41,177 nucleotides of DNA from an uncultured Prevotella sp. (GTDB lineage Bacteria; Bacteroidota; Bacteroidia; Bacteroidales; Bacteroidaceae): the NCBI GenBank assembly GCA_900314195.1, contig OMUH01000112.1, forward strand, positions 1 to 41,177. The letters are read 5' to 3'. Each line of letters starts with the position of its first letter. The stretch's first letter is position 1. The notes beneath the pieces are model-generated. The model did not search any database, was not told the DNA's origin, and saw nothing but the letters and a program-made list of their open reading frames with translations. Shown in pieces: positions 7,557 through 15,914 of this stretch. Position numbers and translations under genes: made by a program.

Positions 7557-7964
7557 AACATATTTATTCAAAACAATAAAAATAATTTTTATTTTTTCAT
7601 CAGCCGCATTCAGAAAAAATCAGTCAAACAAATAAATATTTTGCAGGCTGACTTAGCAGCTGCATGATGTATAAAACAGAGTCTCTTCATTATGTCCCGA
7701 AGCGTCAGCATGATTATCTCCAACGTTTTATGTAATAGAGTTGTTGGCAATTATGAATGAATAATCCCTTTCTGCTTATTTATCATAACACCAATTATTG
7801 CCTTACAGTGACTTTAATCATATACCAACGAATCAGCTCATAATTTTTTCAGCAATCAATATGGATGAGCTTTCTGTCAATAAGTTTTTTAAATTGATAA
7901 CTTGCTGATGCTTAACAAAATAATATATCAAATCGGTTAAAAGATGAAAAATATAATTTTCTTA

Positions 7965-7996
7965 TTGGCATACTTCTTTTTTATTTGTTACTTTTG
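7965..7996 (+). promoter_or_regulatory. Promoter of the DUF4468-porin gene group
   Basis: TTGG at 7965-7968, a 20-base spacer, then TACTTTTG at 7989-7996, an exact TAnnTTTG match. The predicted start is near 8003, leaving a leader of about 73 bases before the ATG at 8076. Confidence 0.5.
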
Positions 7997-8011
7997 CAAA
8001 GATTTACAGCT

Positions 8012-8036
8012 GTTGCGTTTATTCGCAACGGTTTTT
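8012..8036 (+). promoter_or_regulatory. Leader hairpin with T-run (possible attenuator)
   Basis: GTTGCG (8012-8017) pairs with CGCAAC (8024-8029) around a six-base loop, followed by GG and five T. This is a short terminator-like structure inside the predicted leader, 40 bases before the start codon. It could act as an attenuator or a weak terminator. Confidence 0.35.
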
Positions 8037-8075
8037 CGCAAGCTTATTTTTTAGGATTTCTTATTTAATTAATAT

Positions 8076-8750
8076 ATGTATATACGCGTAATAGCTTTTA
8101 TTATATTGACGGTTTCATGTTTACCCGTTGCCGCACAGAACAACTGGGAAGTTCCGCAGGAATATCAATATGACAATAAGCCGGCAAAAGAAGCAAAGCC
8201 AAGACAAAAGCACGAAAAAGCAAATGAAAAGCTTAAATGTGATATAAAATATCTTGACGGAACTGTTCCTGTTAATGACAAAGGAATTGTAGAATGGCAG
8301 AAAAGCATACAATTGAACGGAGTTAATGGTTCTGAAGCTTATGAAAAGGCGTATACAATTTTAAAAGAATATGTAGAAAGTCACAATCCTTTCAAGGAAA
8401 GCCGTATTGCACTTGTAAACCGCGAAAAGAAAAGCATCATTGCCACCGTAAAAGACTGGCTTGTCTTTAAGAATACGGCATTGGCTTTAGACCGTTCGAA
8501 AATATCTTATGCCATTGTTGCCGATTGCTCCGACAATAATGTGAGCATTGCCATCACTCGCCTGAGCTATGAATATGAGGAAAACCGTCCAACAGGCTTT
8601 AAGTTATCGGCGGAAGAGCTCATAACAGACGATAAGGCTCTGAACAAGAAGCATACGAATGTAAGCAGAATGTACGGTAAGTTCAGGATAAAAACCATTG
8701 ATTTGAAAGATGAATTATTCAAATGGTTTGAAAATGAACTGGTTAAATGA
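8076..8750 (+). CDS. DUF4468 domain protein, exported
   Basis: A 224-residue protein with an N-terminal signal peptide (IRVIAFIILTVSCLPVAAQ, cleavage probably after AAQ). It is then Lys/Glu-rich to about residue 50, followed by one globular domain. The layout matches the DUF4468 (TBP-like fold) domain common in Bacteroidetes: a start like VPVNDKGIVEWQKSIQL, a helix with YEKAYTILKEYV, and mixed strands ending KTIDLKDELFKWFENEL. No catalytic motif is visible and the role is unknown. It is probably periplasmic or attached to the outer membrane. It is first in a plus-strand group leading into the porin gene, 155 bases before the next start. Confidence 0.7.
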   Translation: MYIRVIAFIILTVSCLPVAAQNNWEVPQEYQYDNKPAKEAKPRQKHEKANEKLKCDIKYLDGTVPVNDKGIVEWQKSIQLNGVNGSEAYEKAYTILKEYVESHNPFKESRIALVNREKKSIIATVKDWLVFKNTALALDRSKISYAIVADCSDNNVSIAITRLSYEYEENRPTGFKLSAEELITDDKALNKKHTNVSRMYGKFRIKTIDLKDELFKWFENELVK

Positions 8751-8905
8751 AATTACGGCAGTCTGTATTGCCAGATTGTTTAAATGTGATTTTATTGATT
8801 AAAAAGGATCAGAAACAAAAGAATTTACCGTTTTCCGAATAACTTTTTGGTTTGACAATTGCCTGTGCGGAAAAACAGTCACAGAATAATATACTTGAAC
8901 TTAAT

Positions 8906-9202
8906 ATGATAAATAATAGCGTCTTGAACGAAAACAATAATAATGTAGATAAAAAAGAAATTACAGCCAATCAGCCGTCGTCTGCAGTACGCCCGCATCA
9001 CCGCATGAGGCCTATTACATCAGGACGGGGAAAATTGTTCAAAGTCAGAAATATGATGAACCTCTCATTCATGCTTCTGACAGTAATAGGTATTGCTGTA
9101 TATTATTCTCTTCCGAATGCAAGGCAGGCGGCTATTGTAATTGTACTATTGGCTGTAATATTAAAAATAGCAGAAGTATTCATAAGAATTTTCCATAAAT
9201 GA
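8906..9202 (+). CDS. Small two-helix membrane protein, unknown
   Basis: A 98-residue protein when started at the ATG at 8906. A TTG-initiated extension to 8852 is possible but would add a non-hydrophobic tail with no better context. The N-terminal half is polar and Asn-rich (NENNNNVDKK), then basic (RPHHRMRPITSGRGKLFKVR). The C-terminal half has two hydrophobic segments, MMNLSFMLLTVIGIAVYYSL and a second one around AIVIVLLAVILKIAEVFI. By the positive-inside rule the basic N-terminal half should be cytoplasmic. Its stop overlaps the porin start as ATGA, so the two are likely translationally coupled. I do not recognise a family. Confidence 0.7.
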   Translation: MINNSVLNENNNNVDKKEITANQPSSAVRPHHRMRPITSGRGKLFKVRNMMNLSFMLLTVIGIAVYYSLPNARQAAIVIVLLAVILKIAEVFIRIFHK

Positions 9203-11538
9203 TGACAAAGATTCATTATCTTCTATCTTTCATATTTCTTGCTTGTGTATTATCTGCACCGGCACAGGAGCCGGTAGCATATACGCAGGATTCGAATATT
9301 CCTGCTGAATATGACGGGACTCCCGGTCAGCCGATAAGGAAAGATTCTGCAAACGGAGAGAAAATTATTCCAAGAGGAATAAAAGTCTGGACAGTAGACG
9401 AAAGGTTTGGAGACAGGAAAAACGCAGAAATAGACACTGCTTCATATATGTATATGAAAACTATGTTTACAACAGGGCTGCGTGGCGAATACAACACTAC
9501 GGGAAACATGGGTGCGCCGCGTATCGCACGAATATACATAGACCGTCTGCCGACTCCGGATTTCCTGTTTATACAGCCTTACGATTATTTTGTCCGGCCT
9601 GTTAATACCTTTCATTTCACGAATACATATTCGCCGATAACGAATGTGACTCTTAACGAATGCGGAAACCGTACTAACGGCGAAGATGATTTCAAAGCGC
9701 TGTTTGCTGTCAATGCCGGAAAACGCATTGGAGTAGGCTTCCGTTTTGATTATAAATATGCACGCGGATATTATGATTCTCAGTCAACCTCTCATTTTGG
9801 CTACACTATGTGGGGCAGCTATCTTGGAGAACGTTATCAGGCTCATCTTTTAATGTCGACTAATCACCAGAAGGTTACAGAAAACGGCGGAATTACCAAC
9901 GACAGATATATTACACACCCGGAGACTTTTGACGAAAGCTACTCCACTGATGAGATTCCTCACAACCTCGCGCAGAACTGGAACAGAAATGATAATCAGC
10001 ATATATTCTTTACTCAGCGATATAACGTAGGCTTCAACCGTAAAGTCAGAATGACCGATGAGGAGATAAAGGCAAGAAAATTTGCTATTGAATCGCGGAA
10101 AGAGCAAGAACGCCGTGAAGCACGGCAGAAAGCATATCGTGAGGCGAAAAAAAGAGGTGATGATTTTGACGAAAAAGACATTGACAAATATGCTTCTGCC
10201 GGACGGCCTGACAATGCGAAAATAGCCGGTGAGGAACCTGCTGACACGACATCACGCAAGAACAACCGTGTGCGAATCACCGAAGGGCAAAACACAGACA
10301 GCCTGCTTGCTGTCCAGCAGAAGCAGAAAGAAGACACAAGCTGGCTGAAAAATGAATATGTGCCTGTAACAAGTTTCATACACACTGTAAGTTTTGACAA
10401 TTACAGACGTATATATGAAGCATATCAGACACCGGAGAATTATTATCTTGCCAATTATTATAATGTGGGCCGGCTGACAGGCGACTCTATATATGATGTT
10501 ACACGCAGTTATATAGTTCGCAATACATTTGCAATAGCTTTACTCGAAGGATTTAATAAATGGGTTAAGTCAGGCGCAAAGATTTTTGCCGCTCACAGCC
10601 TACGCCATTTTGAATTGCCCGACGGCATTGGCGGCAAGCAATATTATAATGAAAATAATATTTATCTTGGAGCACAGCTTAGCAGAGTAAATGGTAAGAT
10701 TCTGCATTATAATGTTACCGGTGAATATGGAATGACAGGGAAAGATGCCGGTACTTTTAAACTTGACGCAAATATAAATATCGATTTCAAATTGTTTAAA
10801 GATACTGTCAGCCTTGCGGCAAACGGTTTTTTCCATCGTGAATTGCCAAATTTCTATTTCAGGCATTACCACAGCCGGCATTTTTGGTGGGACAATAATT
10901 TGGATAAGCAAATACATTCGCGGATAGAAGGGGTTCTTTCTTTAAAACGTACACATACAACTTTACGTGTGGCATTTGATGAACTGAAAAACCTTGCTTA
11001 TTTTAAAAGGTCATACGATGTCGCTGCTGATTACACCACATCAGGGCATACTGTAACCGTTGAGCAGTCGTCCTCTCCTGTTACGATGTTGACTGCTGAG
11101 CTGAGACAAGACTTGCATTACCGTGCATTTCATTGGGACAATGTAATCACTTACCAGCATTCAACAAATGAGAATGTTCTTCCTGTTCCTGCCGTAAATA
11201 TATATTCTAATCTGTATTTACGCTTCAAGATAGCACATGTGCTCAAAACAGATCTTGGAGCAGATGCCGTTTTCTTCACAAAATATTATGCGCCTGAATA
11301 TGCCCCGGGATTGGGAAGCTATGCAGTCCAGGGTGATGGCACCGGACAGCGAGTGAAGGTGGGATCTTATCCTGTCATAAATGTATATGCAAATTTCCAC
11401 TTGCAACATGCACGCTTCTTTGTAATGTACAGTCATGTTAACAGCGGGAGTTTCAACAGGGAATATTTCTTTACCCCGCACTACCCTCTTAATACCGGAA
11501 TATTCAGGTTCGGTGTGAGCTGGAACTTCTTTAATTAA
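9199..11538 (+). CDS. Putative outer-membrane porin (Porin_10-like)
   Basis: A 779-residue outer-membrane beta-barrel. It has a signal peptide (YLLSFIFLACVLSAPAQ) and then conserved Bacteroidetes putative-porin features: RIARIYIDR, LFIQPYDYFVRPVNTFHFTN, a glycine/aromatic alternation through the body, and a C-terminal strand GIFRFGVSWNFFN ending in an aromatic-Asn, typical of barrel proteins. Residues 281-380 form a highly charged, Lys/Arg/Glu-rich coiled-coil-like insert (EEIKARKFAIESRKEQERR) that is unlike a membrane strand. It is probably an extramembrane loop or domain. The gene overlaps the upstream small membrane protein by four bases, and menA starts 13 bases downstream. Transported substrate unknown. 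Confidence 0.82.
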   Translation: MMTKIHYLLSFIFLACVLSAPAQEPVAYTQDSNIPAEYDGTPGQPIRKDSANGEKIIPRGIKVWTVDERFGDRKNAEIDTASYMYMKTMFTTGLRGEYNTTGNMGAPRIARIYIDRLPTPDFLFIQPYDYFVRPVNTFHFTNTYSPITNVTLNECGNRTNGEDDFKALFAVNAGKRIGVGFRFDYKYARGYYDSQSTSHFGYTMWGSYLGERYQAHLLMSTNHQKVTENGGITNDRYITHPETFDESYSTDEIPHNLAQNWNRNDNQHIFFTQRYNVGFNRKVRMTDEEIKARKFAIESRKEQERREARQKAYREAKKRGDDFDEKDIDKYASAGRPDNAKIAGEEPADTTSRKNNRVRITEGQNTDSLLAVQQKQKEDTSWLKNEYVPVTSFIHTVSFDNYRRIYEAYQTPENYYLANYYNVGRLTGDSIYDVTRSYIVRNTFAIALLEGFNKWVKSGAKIFAAHSLRHFELPDGIGGKQYYNENNIYLGAQLSRVNGKILHYNVTGEYGMTGKDAGTFKLDANINIDFKLFKDTVSLAANGFFHRELPNFYFRHYHSRHFWWDNNLDKQIHSRIEGVLSLKRTHTTLRVAFDELKNLAYFKRSYDVAADYTTSGHTVTVEQSSSPVTMLTAELRQDLHYRAFHWDNVITYQHSTNENVLPVPAVNIYSNLYLRFKIAHVLKTDLGADAVFFTKYYAPEYAPGLGSYAVQGDGTGQRVKVGSYPVINVYANFHLQHARFFVMYSHVNSGSFNREYFFTPHYPLNTGIFRFGVSWNFFN

Positions 11539-11551
11539 TTCTTTGTGTGAA

Positions 11552-12481
11552 ATGAACGAAGACAATGTTTCTGTAAATTCTGTAAAGGCTTGGATTTTGG
11601 CCGCACGGCCTAAGACCCTTTCCGGTGCCGCTGTGCCGGTAATGATTGGTACATCCTTAGCAGCAAGAAACGGCTCAGACGGGAATTTTCACCTTTTGCC
11701 GGCCGTTCTGTGCTTTCTCTTTGCCTTTATTATGCAAATTGATTCAAACTTTATAAACGATTACTTTGACTGCATTAAGGGAACAGATGACAAGGAAACA
11801 AGATTGGGTCCAAAGCGCGCATGCTCAGAAGGCTGGATCACGCTCCCGGCTATGCGGATTGGCTTAATCATAACTACTCTCCTGGCTTGTGTAACAGGAT
11901 TGCCCCTTATCTTATATGGCGGATGGGAAATGATAGCAGTCGGTGCTTGCTGTGTAGTTTTCGCATTTCTTTATACAACTTTTTTCTCGTATATCGGACT
12001 AGGCGATATTCTTGTGCTTGTTTTCTTCGGAATAGTTCCTGTCTGCGTCACATATTACGTAATCCTTGGCGGTGAAGTAAATGACTTTCCGATAACTGTG
12101 TTTCTGTTGTCTGTGTCATGCGGACTGGTTATTGATACATTGCTATGCATCAACAACTTCCGCGACAGGCATAATGATGCTATTGCCGGTAAAAAAACTT
12201 TAATAGTACGGCTCGGTGAGAAAAATGGCTATAAGCTTTATTCTGTTGTCGGCTTTTCAGGTGCATTGATAACTATTGCTACTTTATGCACAATATCTCA
12301 TTGGCCGAATACATGCTTAATTGTTATTTTGCTCGTTGTATATTGCATTCTTCACCAGATTACATTTAAGAAGATGTGCAATATATGGGAAGGCAGGCAG
12401 CTTAATAAAGTCCTTGGCATGACAGCCCGGAATATGTTCATTTTTGGAATTGTTACTTCATTAGCCGTATTATTGTCGTGA
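11552..12481 (+). CDS. menA: 1,4-dihydroxy-2-naphthoate prenyltransferase
   Basis: Integral-membrane UbiA-family prenyltransferase of about 309 residues. It attaches the polyprenyl tail to 1,4-dihydroxy-2-naphthoate in menaquinone synthesis. The two Asp-rich prenyl-diphosphate/Mg2+ motifs are present: NFINDYFDCIKGTDD and NNFRDRHNDAIAGKKTLIVR, the latter being diagnostic of MenA over UbiA or heme O synthase. About nine hydrophobic helices follow the N-terminal WILAARPKTLSGAAVPV, also typical of MenA. An upstream in-frame TTG (11543) would add three residues; the ATG at 11552 is preferred. The gene is in the plus-strand run after the porin and one base before the HD gene. No other men genes are in the window. 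Confidence 0.92.
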   Translation: MNEDNVSVNSVKAWILAARPKTLSGAAVPVMIGTSLAARNGSDGNFHLLPAVLCFLFAFIMQIDSNFINDYFDCIKGTDDKETRLGPKRACSEGWITLPAMRIGLIITTLLACVTGLPLILYGGWEMIAVGACCVVFAFLYTTFFSYIGLGDILVLVFFGIVPVCVTYYVILGGEVNDFPITVFLLSVSCGLVIDTLLCINNFRDRHNDAIAGKKTLIVRLGEKNGYKLYSVVGFSGALITIATLCTISHWPNTCLIVILLVVYCILHQITFKKMCNIWEGRQLNKVLGMTARNMFIFGIVTSLAVLLS

Positions 12482-12482
12482 T

Positions 12483-13121
12483 ATGAAACAAAAAATAAAT
12501 CTTGAACTGATGTCATTTATTGAGCAAAACATCCTGCCAAAATATAATTCATTTGACAAGGCTCATAATTTAAGACATGTTCAGAGGGTTATAAAAAATT
12601 CTCTTGAACTGGCAGCTGTCACTGGTGCGGATATAAATATGGCATACGCTATTGCAGCCTATCACGACCTGGGCATGAGCGGTCCAAGGGCTATTCATCA
12701 TATTATCGGAGGAAAAATAATTGCGGCAGATGTCAGACTAAAGAAATGGTTTACAACTGACCAAATAAGAATAATGAAAGAGGCTGTAGAGGATCACAGG
12801 GCTTCAGCAAGCCGACAGCCAAGAAGTATTTATGGAAAGATTGTCGCGGAGGCTGACCGTGATTTAGAGCCAGATGAAGTCTTTTTGCGGGCTGTGGAAT
12901 ATGGTCTTGACAAGTATCCGCAAAAGAGCAAGGAGGAACAATGGAATGATTTCCATAAGCACATGATAGAGAAATACAGCAAGACCGGATATATAAAACT
13001 ATGGATACCAAATAGCAGAAATGCTAAGAATCTGACATTGATAAGGGATATTATTGATGATGAGAAAAAACTACGGTTAGTTTTTGATTCTATTTATGAT
13101 TCCGTTGAAAATAATAAGTAA
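12483..13121 (+). CDS. HD-domain phosphohydrolase
   Basis: A 212-residue cytosolic protein with the HD superfamily metal-binding pattern: His in HNLRHV (about 28-33), AAYHDLGMSG with His61-Asp62, then HH at 72-73, and a later Asp in EADRDLEPDE. HD proteins hydrolyse phosphate esters or nucleotides; the substrate here is unknown. It starts one base after the menA stop and ends 16 bases before thyX, so the three genes are probably co-transcribed. Placement beside thyX is compatible with nucleotide metabolism, but that is only an inference from position. Confidence 0.8.
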   Translation: MKQKINLELMSFIEQNILPKYNSFDKAHNLRHVQRVIKNSLELAAVTGADINMAYAIAAYHDLGMSGPRAIHHIIGGKIIAADVRLKKWFTTDQIRIMKEAVEDHRASASRQPRSIYGKIVAEADRDLEPDEVFLRAVEYGLDKYPQKSKEEQWNDFHKHMIEKYSKTGYIKLWIPNSRNAKNLTLIRDIIDDEKKLRLVFDSIYDSVENNK

Positions 13122-13137
13122 AAACATACAATAAATT

Positions 13138-14025
13138 ATGAAAATATCAAAGCCTTCTTTTGAAATATGGGAACAGCAAAGCGGAATAAATGGTGTTTAC
13201 AAGCAAATTGAAAGGGCTGGGCGTGTTTGCTATAAGAGCGATAATAAGATGACGGATTCTTCCGCAAAGCCTTTTTGTGACAGAATGATTGCCAACATGC
13301 ATTATGCAATGCTTGAACACGGAACAGTGTATCTCAGACTGAACAGATTAGTTGGCTGTGAAAATGAGTCCGCTGTTTTTTATAAGTCAAACGGACATTC
13401 TCGTGTCAGAAACATTGAAAATATTTTTTATGTGACTACGAATCTGCGTGTTCTTGCAGAAAACAGACGTATGGATGACTTAAAATATTTTTGTGAGCCA
13501 ACGGTGAACCATGAGAAACGAATAACAGTACACTTTACTACTCAAATAGCAATTTCAAGAGAATTCAACAGACACAGGGTCAACTCTATTGCTGAGCAGT
13601 CAACACGTTACTGTAATTACAGCAAAAATAAATTCAATTCAGAAATCAATATTTGTATGCCGGAGTGGGTACAGAAGAAAGCATCAGATGATTTTGATAC
13701 GTTGGAGTTAAGTGGAACTGATTTTCTTTCTATGGCAGAAAAGGTTAAAAAAGAAGATGCCACGCCAGTAGAAATCTGGCTGTTTGCCAATATGGCCGCA
13801 GAACTATCATATATGAATCTTATAAAAGCAGGATGCAAGCCACAGGAAGCAAGGGTCATATTACCACTTGACACTGCGACAGAACTTGTACATACAGCAT
13901 TCATTTCTGATTGGCTGCACTTTTTTGATTTGCGGGCCTTGGATAAAACCGGTCCGGCACATCCTGATGCCAAAATCATTGCACTGCCGTTATATAATGA
14001 GTTCAAAAAACTTAATCTAATCTGA
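13138..14025 (+). CDS. thyX: Flavin-dependent thymidylate synthase
   Basis: Makes dTMP from dUMP using methylene-tetrahydrofolate, FAD and NADPH. The ThyX signature RHRx7S is present: RHR at 145-147 and Ser155 in RHRVNSIAEQSTRY. At 295 residues it is longer than the usual 215-260; the extra length is spread over the N-terminal part and the region after the motif (residues 160-215). It is independent of ThyA. ThyX commonly replaces or supplements ThyA in anaerobic bacteria. It is the last gene of the plus-strand run, and its TGA directly touches the stop codon of the convergent unknown gene, so no terminator lies between them. Confidence 0.92.
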   Translation: MKISKPSFEIWEQQSGINGVYKQIERAGRVCYKSDNKMTDSSAKPFCDRMIANMHYAMLEHGTVYLRLNRLVGCENESAVFYKSNGHSRVRNIENIFYVTTNLRVLAENRRMDDLKYFCEPTVNHEKRITVHFTTQIAISREFNRHRVNSIAEQSTRYCNYSKNKFNSEINICMPEWVQKKASDDFDTLELSGTDFLSMAEKVKKEDATPVEIWLFANMAAELSYMNLIKAGCKPQEARVILPLDTATELVHTAFISDWLHFFDLRALDKTGPAHPDAKIIALPLYNEFKKLNLI

Positions 14026-14292
14026 TTATATGTTGCTGCTCTCCTGCCCCAGCATGAAGCCAAGCTTTTTCACGGCACTGTCAATATCAGCAGCAAAACA
14101 TGCATGGGTCCGGAGAAATTCATCATTCCCGTCTGACAGTTTATTATATAATTCTTCGTTCATCTCATCCGTATAGGATGAGATGGCATATTCAATATCG
14201 TCTTTTTGTCTGTTATTGGTTGAATGAATGTAAACATTTCTTTTTTGATGGAAAAAACTGTAAGTTTGCTCTATACTGTCCGGTGTAATCAT
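14026..14292 (-). CDS. 88-residue protein of unknown function
   Basis: A small, soluble, acidic protein with no signal or membrane segment. Residues 1-60 read like a short helical domain (SIEQTYSFFHQKRNVYIHS, then DDIEYAISSYTDEMNEELYN). The C-terminus has FAADIDSAVKKLGFMLG. I do not recognise a family. It is a separate single-gene unit: its stop abuts the thyX stop and its start lies in a short gap that also holds the terminator of the glycan operon. No overlapping plus-strand gene of quality competes with it. It could also be a member of a small conserved Bacteroidales family. Confidence 0.6.
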   Translation of the reverse strand: MITPDSIEQTYSFFHQKRNVYIHSTNNRQKDDIEYAISSYTDEMNEELYNKLSDGNDEFLRTHACFAADIDSAVKKLGFMLGQESSNI

Positions 14293-14351
14293 AATGTTTG
14301 ATTTTTTATTATTTTATTGATCGGTTTACAAAATAAAAAAGCACTATTAAA

Positions 14352-14396
14352 CTATAAAAAGAATTTCCGATATTCATTATGTGAATATCGGAAATT
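14352..14396 (-). terminator. Terminator of the glycan operon
   Basis: A 15-base-pair perfect stem (14362-14376 with 14382-14396) with loop TTATG. On the minus strand it is followed by CTTTTTATAGT. It lies 40 bases beyond the aminotransferase stop, the last gene of the operon. Confidence 0.85.
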
Positions 14397-14435
14397 TTAT
14401 CAAATTCTTTGCTGCCCTTCAAAAGATTATGTTTA

Positions 14436-15791
14436 TTATCTTATGGCTTGCTTAATTGCTTCTGTGATATACAAAGCATCATCTTCGGTTACCAACGGTC
14501 CGCTTGGAAGGCAAAGGCCTCTTTTAAATAAGCCTTCGCTAACACCGTTTACATAAGCTTTTGAATCTTTATAACAAGGCTGTTTGTGCATAGGTTTCCA
14601 GAGAGGCCGGCTTTCTATATTCAGTTTGTCGAGATATACGCGCAGTGCCTCTACGTTTGCATTGGGCTCGCAGTCTGTATGTGGCTGATCAACAAAATGA
14701 ATTACCCCAGCTGCGCCTCCTACCGCAGTTTTTACTGTCGATTTATATACATTTTCTTGTCCGCTAACATGTAGTTCCGGTGACAGGGTTATAGTGTTGA
14801 GCCAATAATTTGAATCTATATTTTCTGAAGGATTTGAATGAAAATCTATGCCTTCTATTTTTGAAAATTCATTTGCGTATAACTGTGCCAAATGCTTGTG
14901 CCATGCAATGTGCTCGTCAAGAACTGTCATTTGTCCGCGTCCTATTCCAGCACATATATTGCTTAGTCTGTAGTTGTAGCCAATTTTTTCATGCTGATAA
15001 TATGGATAACCTTCACGCGCCTGTGTTGCATAGAACATAACAAGATTTCTCATTTCTTCATTCGGACATATCAGTGCACCTCCTCCTGAAGTCGTTATCA
15101 TTTTGTTGCCGTTAAAGCTTAGTACGCCGAAGCGGCCGAAAGTACCGCATACCTGACCGTAATAACGGCTGCCCAGACCTTCTGCTGCATCTTCTATTAC
15201 GGGTATGTCGTATTCATTAGCTACGGCCATGATATTTTTTATCTTTGCCGGCATACCGTATAGATAAACAGCAATTATGGCTTTCGGCTTTTTACCAGTA
15301 ACTTTTATACGGTCTTCTATAGCTGTCCTGAGCAGATCCGGATCCATATTCCAAGTGTCTTTTTCCGAATCTACAAAAACGGGCTTTGCACCGAGATAAG
15401 TGACAGGATTACTAGACGCGCAGAAAGTAAAACTTTGACAGATTACTTCATCTCCGTATCCTACGCCAAGTGCAATCAGTGCAAGATGTACCGCAGCAGT
15501 CCCACTTGACAATGCAACTATTTTCTTACTATGCAATTCTTCAAAACTGTCTTTCCACAATGCCTCTGGATCATTATTATGAGCATTTATACATTGCGGA
15601 TAATTATTTGTATCAACAGTCTTGCTGTTTGCTTTTGAAATAACAAAAGCGTGCAACTCATCTTCAAAAGCATTTACATTCGGTCCCAAAGGCACAACCC
15701 AATTAGTTTCGAATGCCTCGTTCACATATCTTATTTCATTCCCTGACATGTGAGCAAGACAAAGAATGACTCTTTTTTCTCTTTTTTCCAT
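14436..15791 (-). CDS. DegT/DnrJ/EryC1-type sugar aminotransferase (PglE-like)
   Basis: PLP-dependent aminotransferase that adds an amino group to a keto nucleotide sugar, typically making a UDP-4-amino-4,6-dideoxysugar. Signatures: ALSSGTAAVHLAL (93-105), the Asp that holds the pyridine nitrogen in EDAAEGLGS (Asp201), and the PLP-binding Lys230 in SFNGNKMITTSGGG. It is 451 residues long against 360-400 for the family. Two insertions explain this: about 40 residues at 49-88 (Asn/His-rich) before the conserved SSGT block, and about 35 residues near SGQENVYKSTVKTAVGGAAG in the C-terminal domain. It is last in the glycan operon, after the PglC-like enzyme, which supports a role in making the first sugar. 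The matching 4,6-dehydratase is not in the window. Confidence 0.85.
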   Translation of the reverse strand: MEKREKRVILCLAHMSGNEIRYVNEAFETNWVVPLGPNVNAFEDELHAFVISKANSKTVDTNNYPQCINAHNNDPEALWKDSFEELHSKKIVALSSGTAAVHLALIALGVGYGDEVICQSFTFCASSNPVTYLGAKPVFVDSEKDTWNMDPDLLRTAIEDRIKVTGKKPKAIIAVYLYGMPAKIKNIMAVANEYDIPVIEDAAEGLGSRYYGQVCGTFGRFGVLSFNGNKMITTSGGGALICPNEEMRNLVMFYATQAREGYPYYQHEKIGYNYRLSNICAGIGRGQMTVLDEHIAWHKHLAQLYANEFSKIEGIDFHSNPSENIDSNYWLNTITLSPELHVSGQENVYKSTVKTAVGGAAGVIHFVDQPHTDCEPNANVEALRVYLDKLNIESRPLWKPMHKQPCYKDSKAYVNGVSEGLFKRGLCLPSGPLVTEDDALYITEAIKQAIR

Positions 15792-15891
15792 ATTTTTTTT
15801 TAAATCTTTAATACAAATAACGCATGTTTGAATAATACTATCTTAGGCTTGAAGTACATTTCATGTAACATAAATATTTACATATAACAAT

Positions 15892-15914
15892 TTTAAACCT
15901 ATTCAAGGTTTAAA
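15892..15914 (-). other. Hairpin over the stop codon of the sugar transferase gene
   Basis: TTTAAACCT (15892-15900) pairs perfectly with AGGTTTAAA (15906-15914) around ATTCA. The stem includes the stop codon of the PglC-like gene and precedes a 118-base gap before the aminotransferase gene. It could lower read-through into the last gene or stabilise the upstream message. The T-tract is poor. Confidence 0.35.

Larger units (their letters stand above)
7454..8075. other. 622-bp divergent intergenic region
   Basis: No convincing gene. It holds the GH31 promoter and 9-bp repeats at its left end, and the promoter and leader hairpin of the DUF4468 gene at its right end. The middle (about 7600-7960) is AT-rich. 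It has only weak inverted repeats, such as AGCTCAT at 7835-7841 with ATGAGCT at 7865-7871. I recognise no RNA gene there. Confidence 0.6.

Noticed and set aside
8852-8905. TTG-initiated N-terminal extension of the small membrane protein
   Set aside because: It would add 18 residues with no hydrophobic or conserved character. The ATG at 8906 gives a compact protein and is the safer start.
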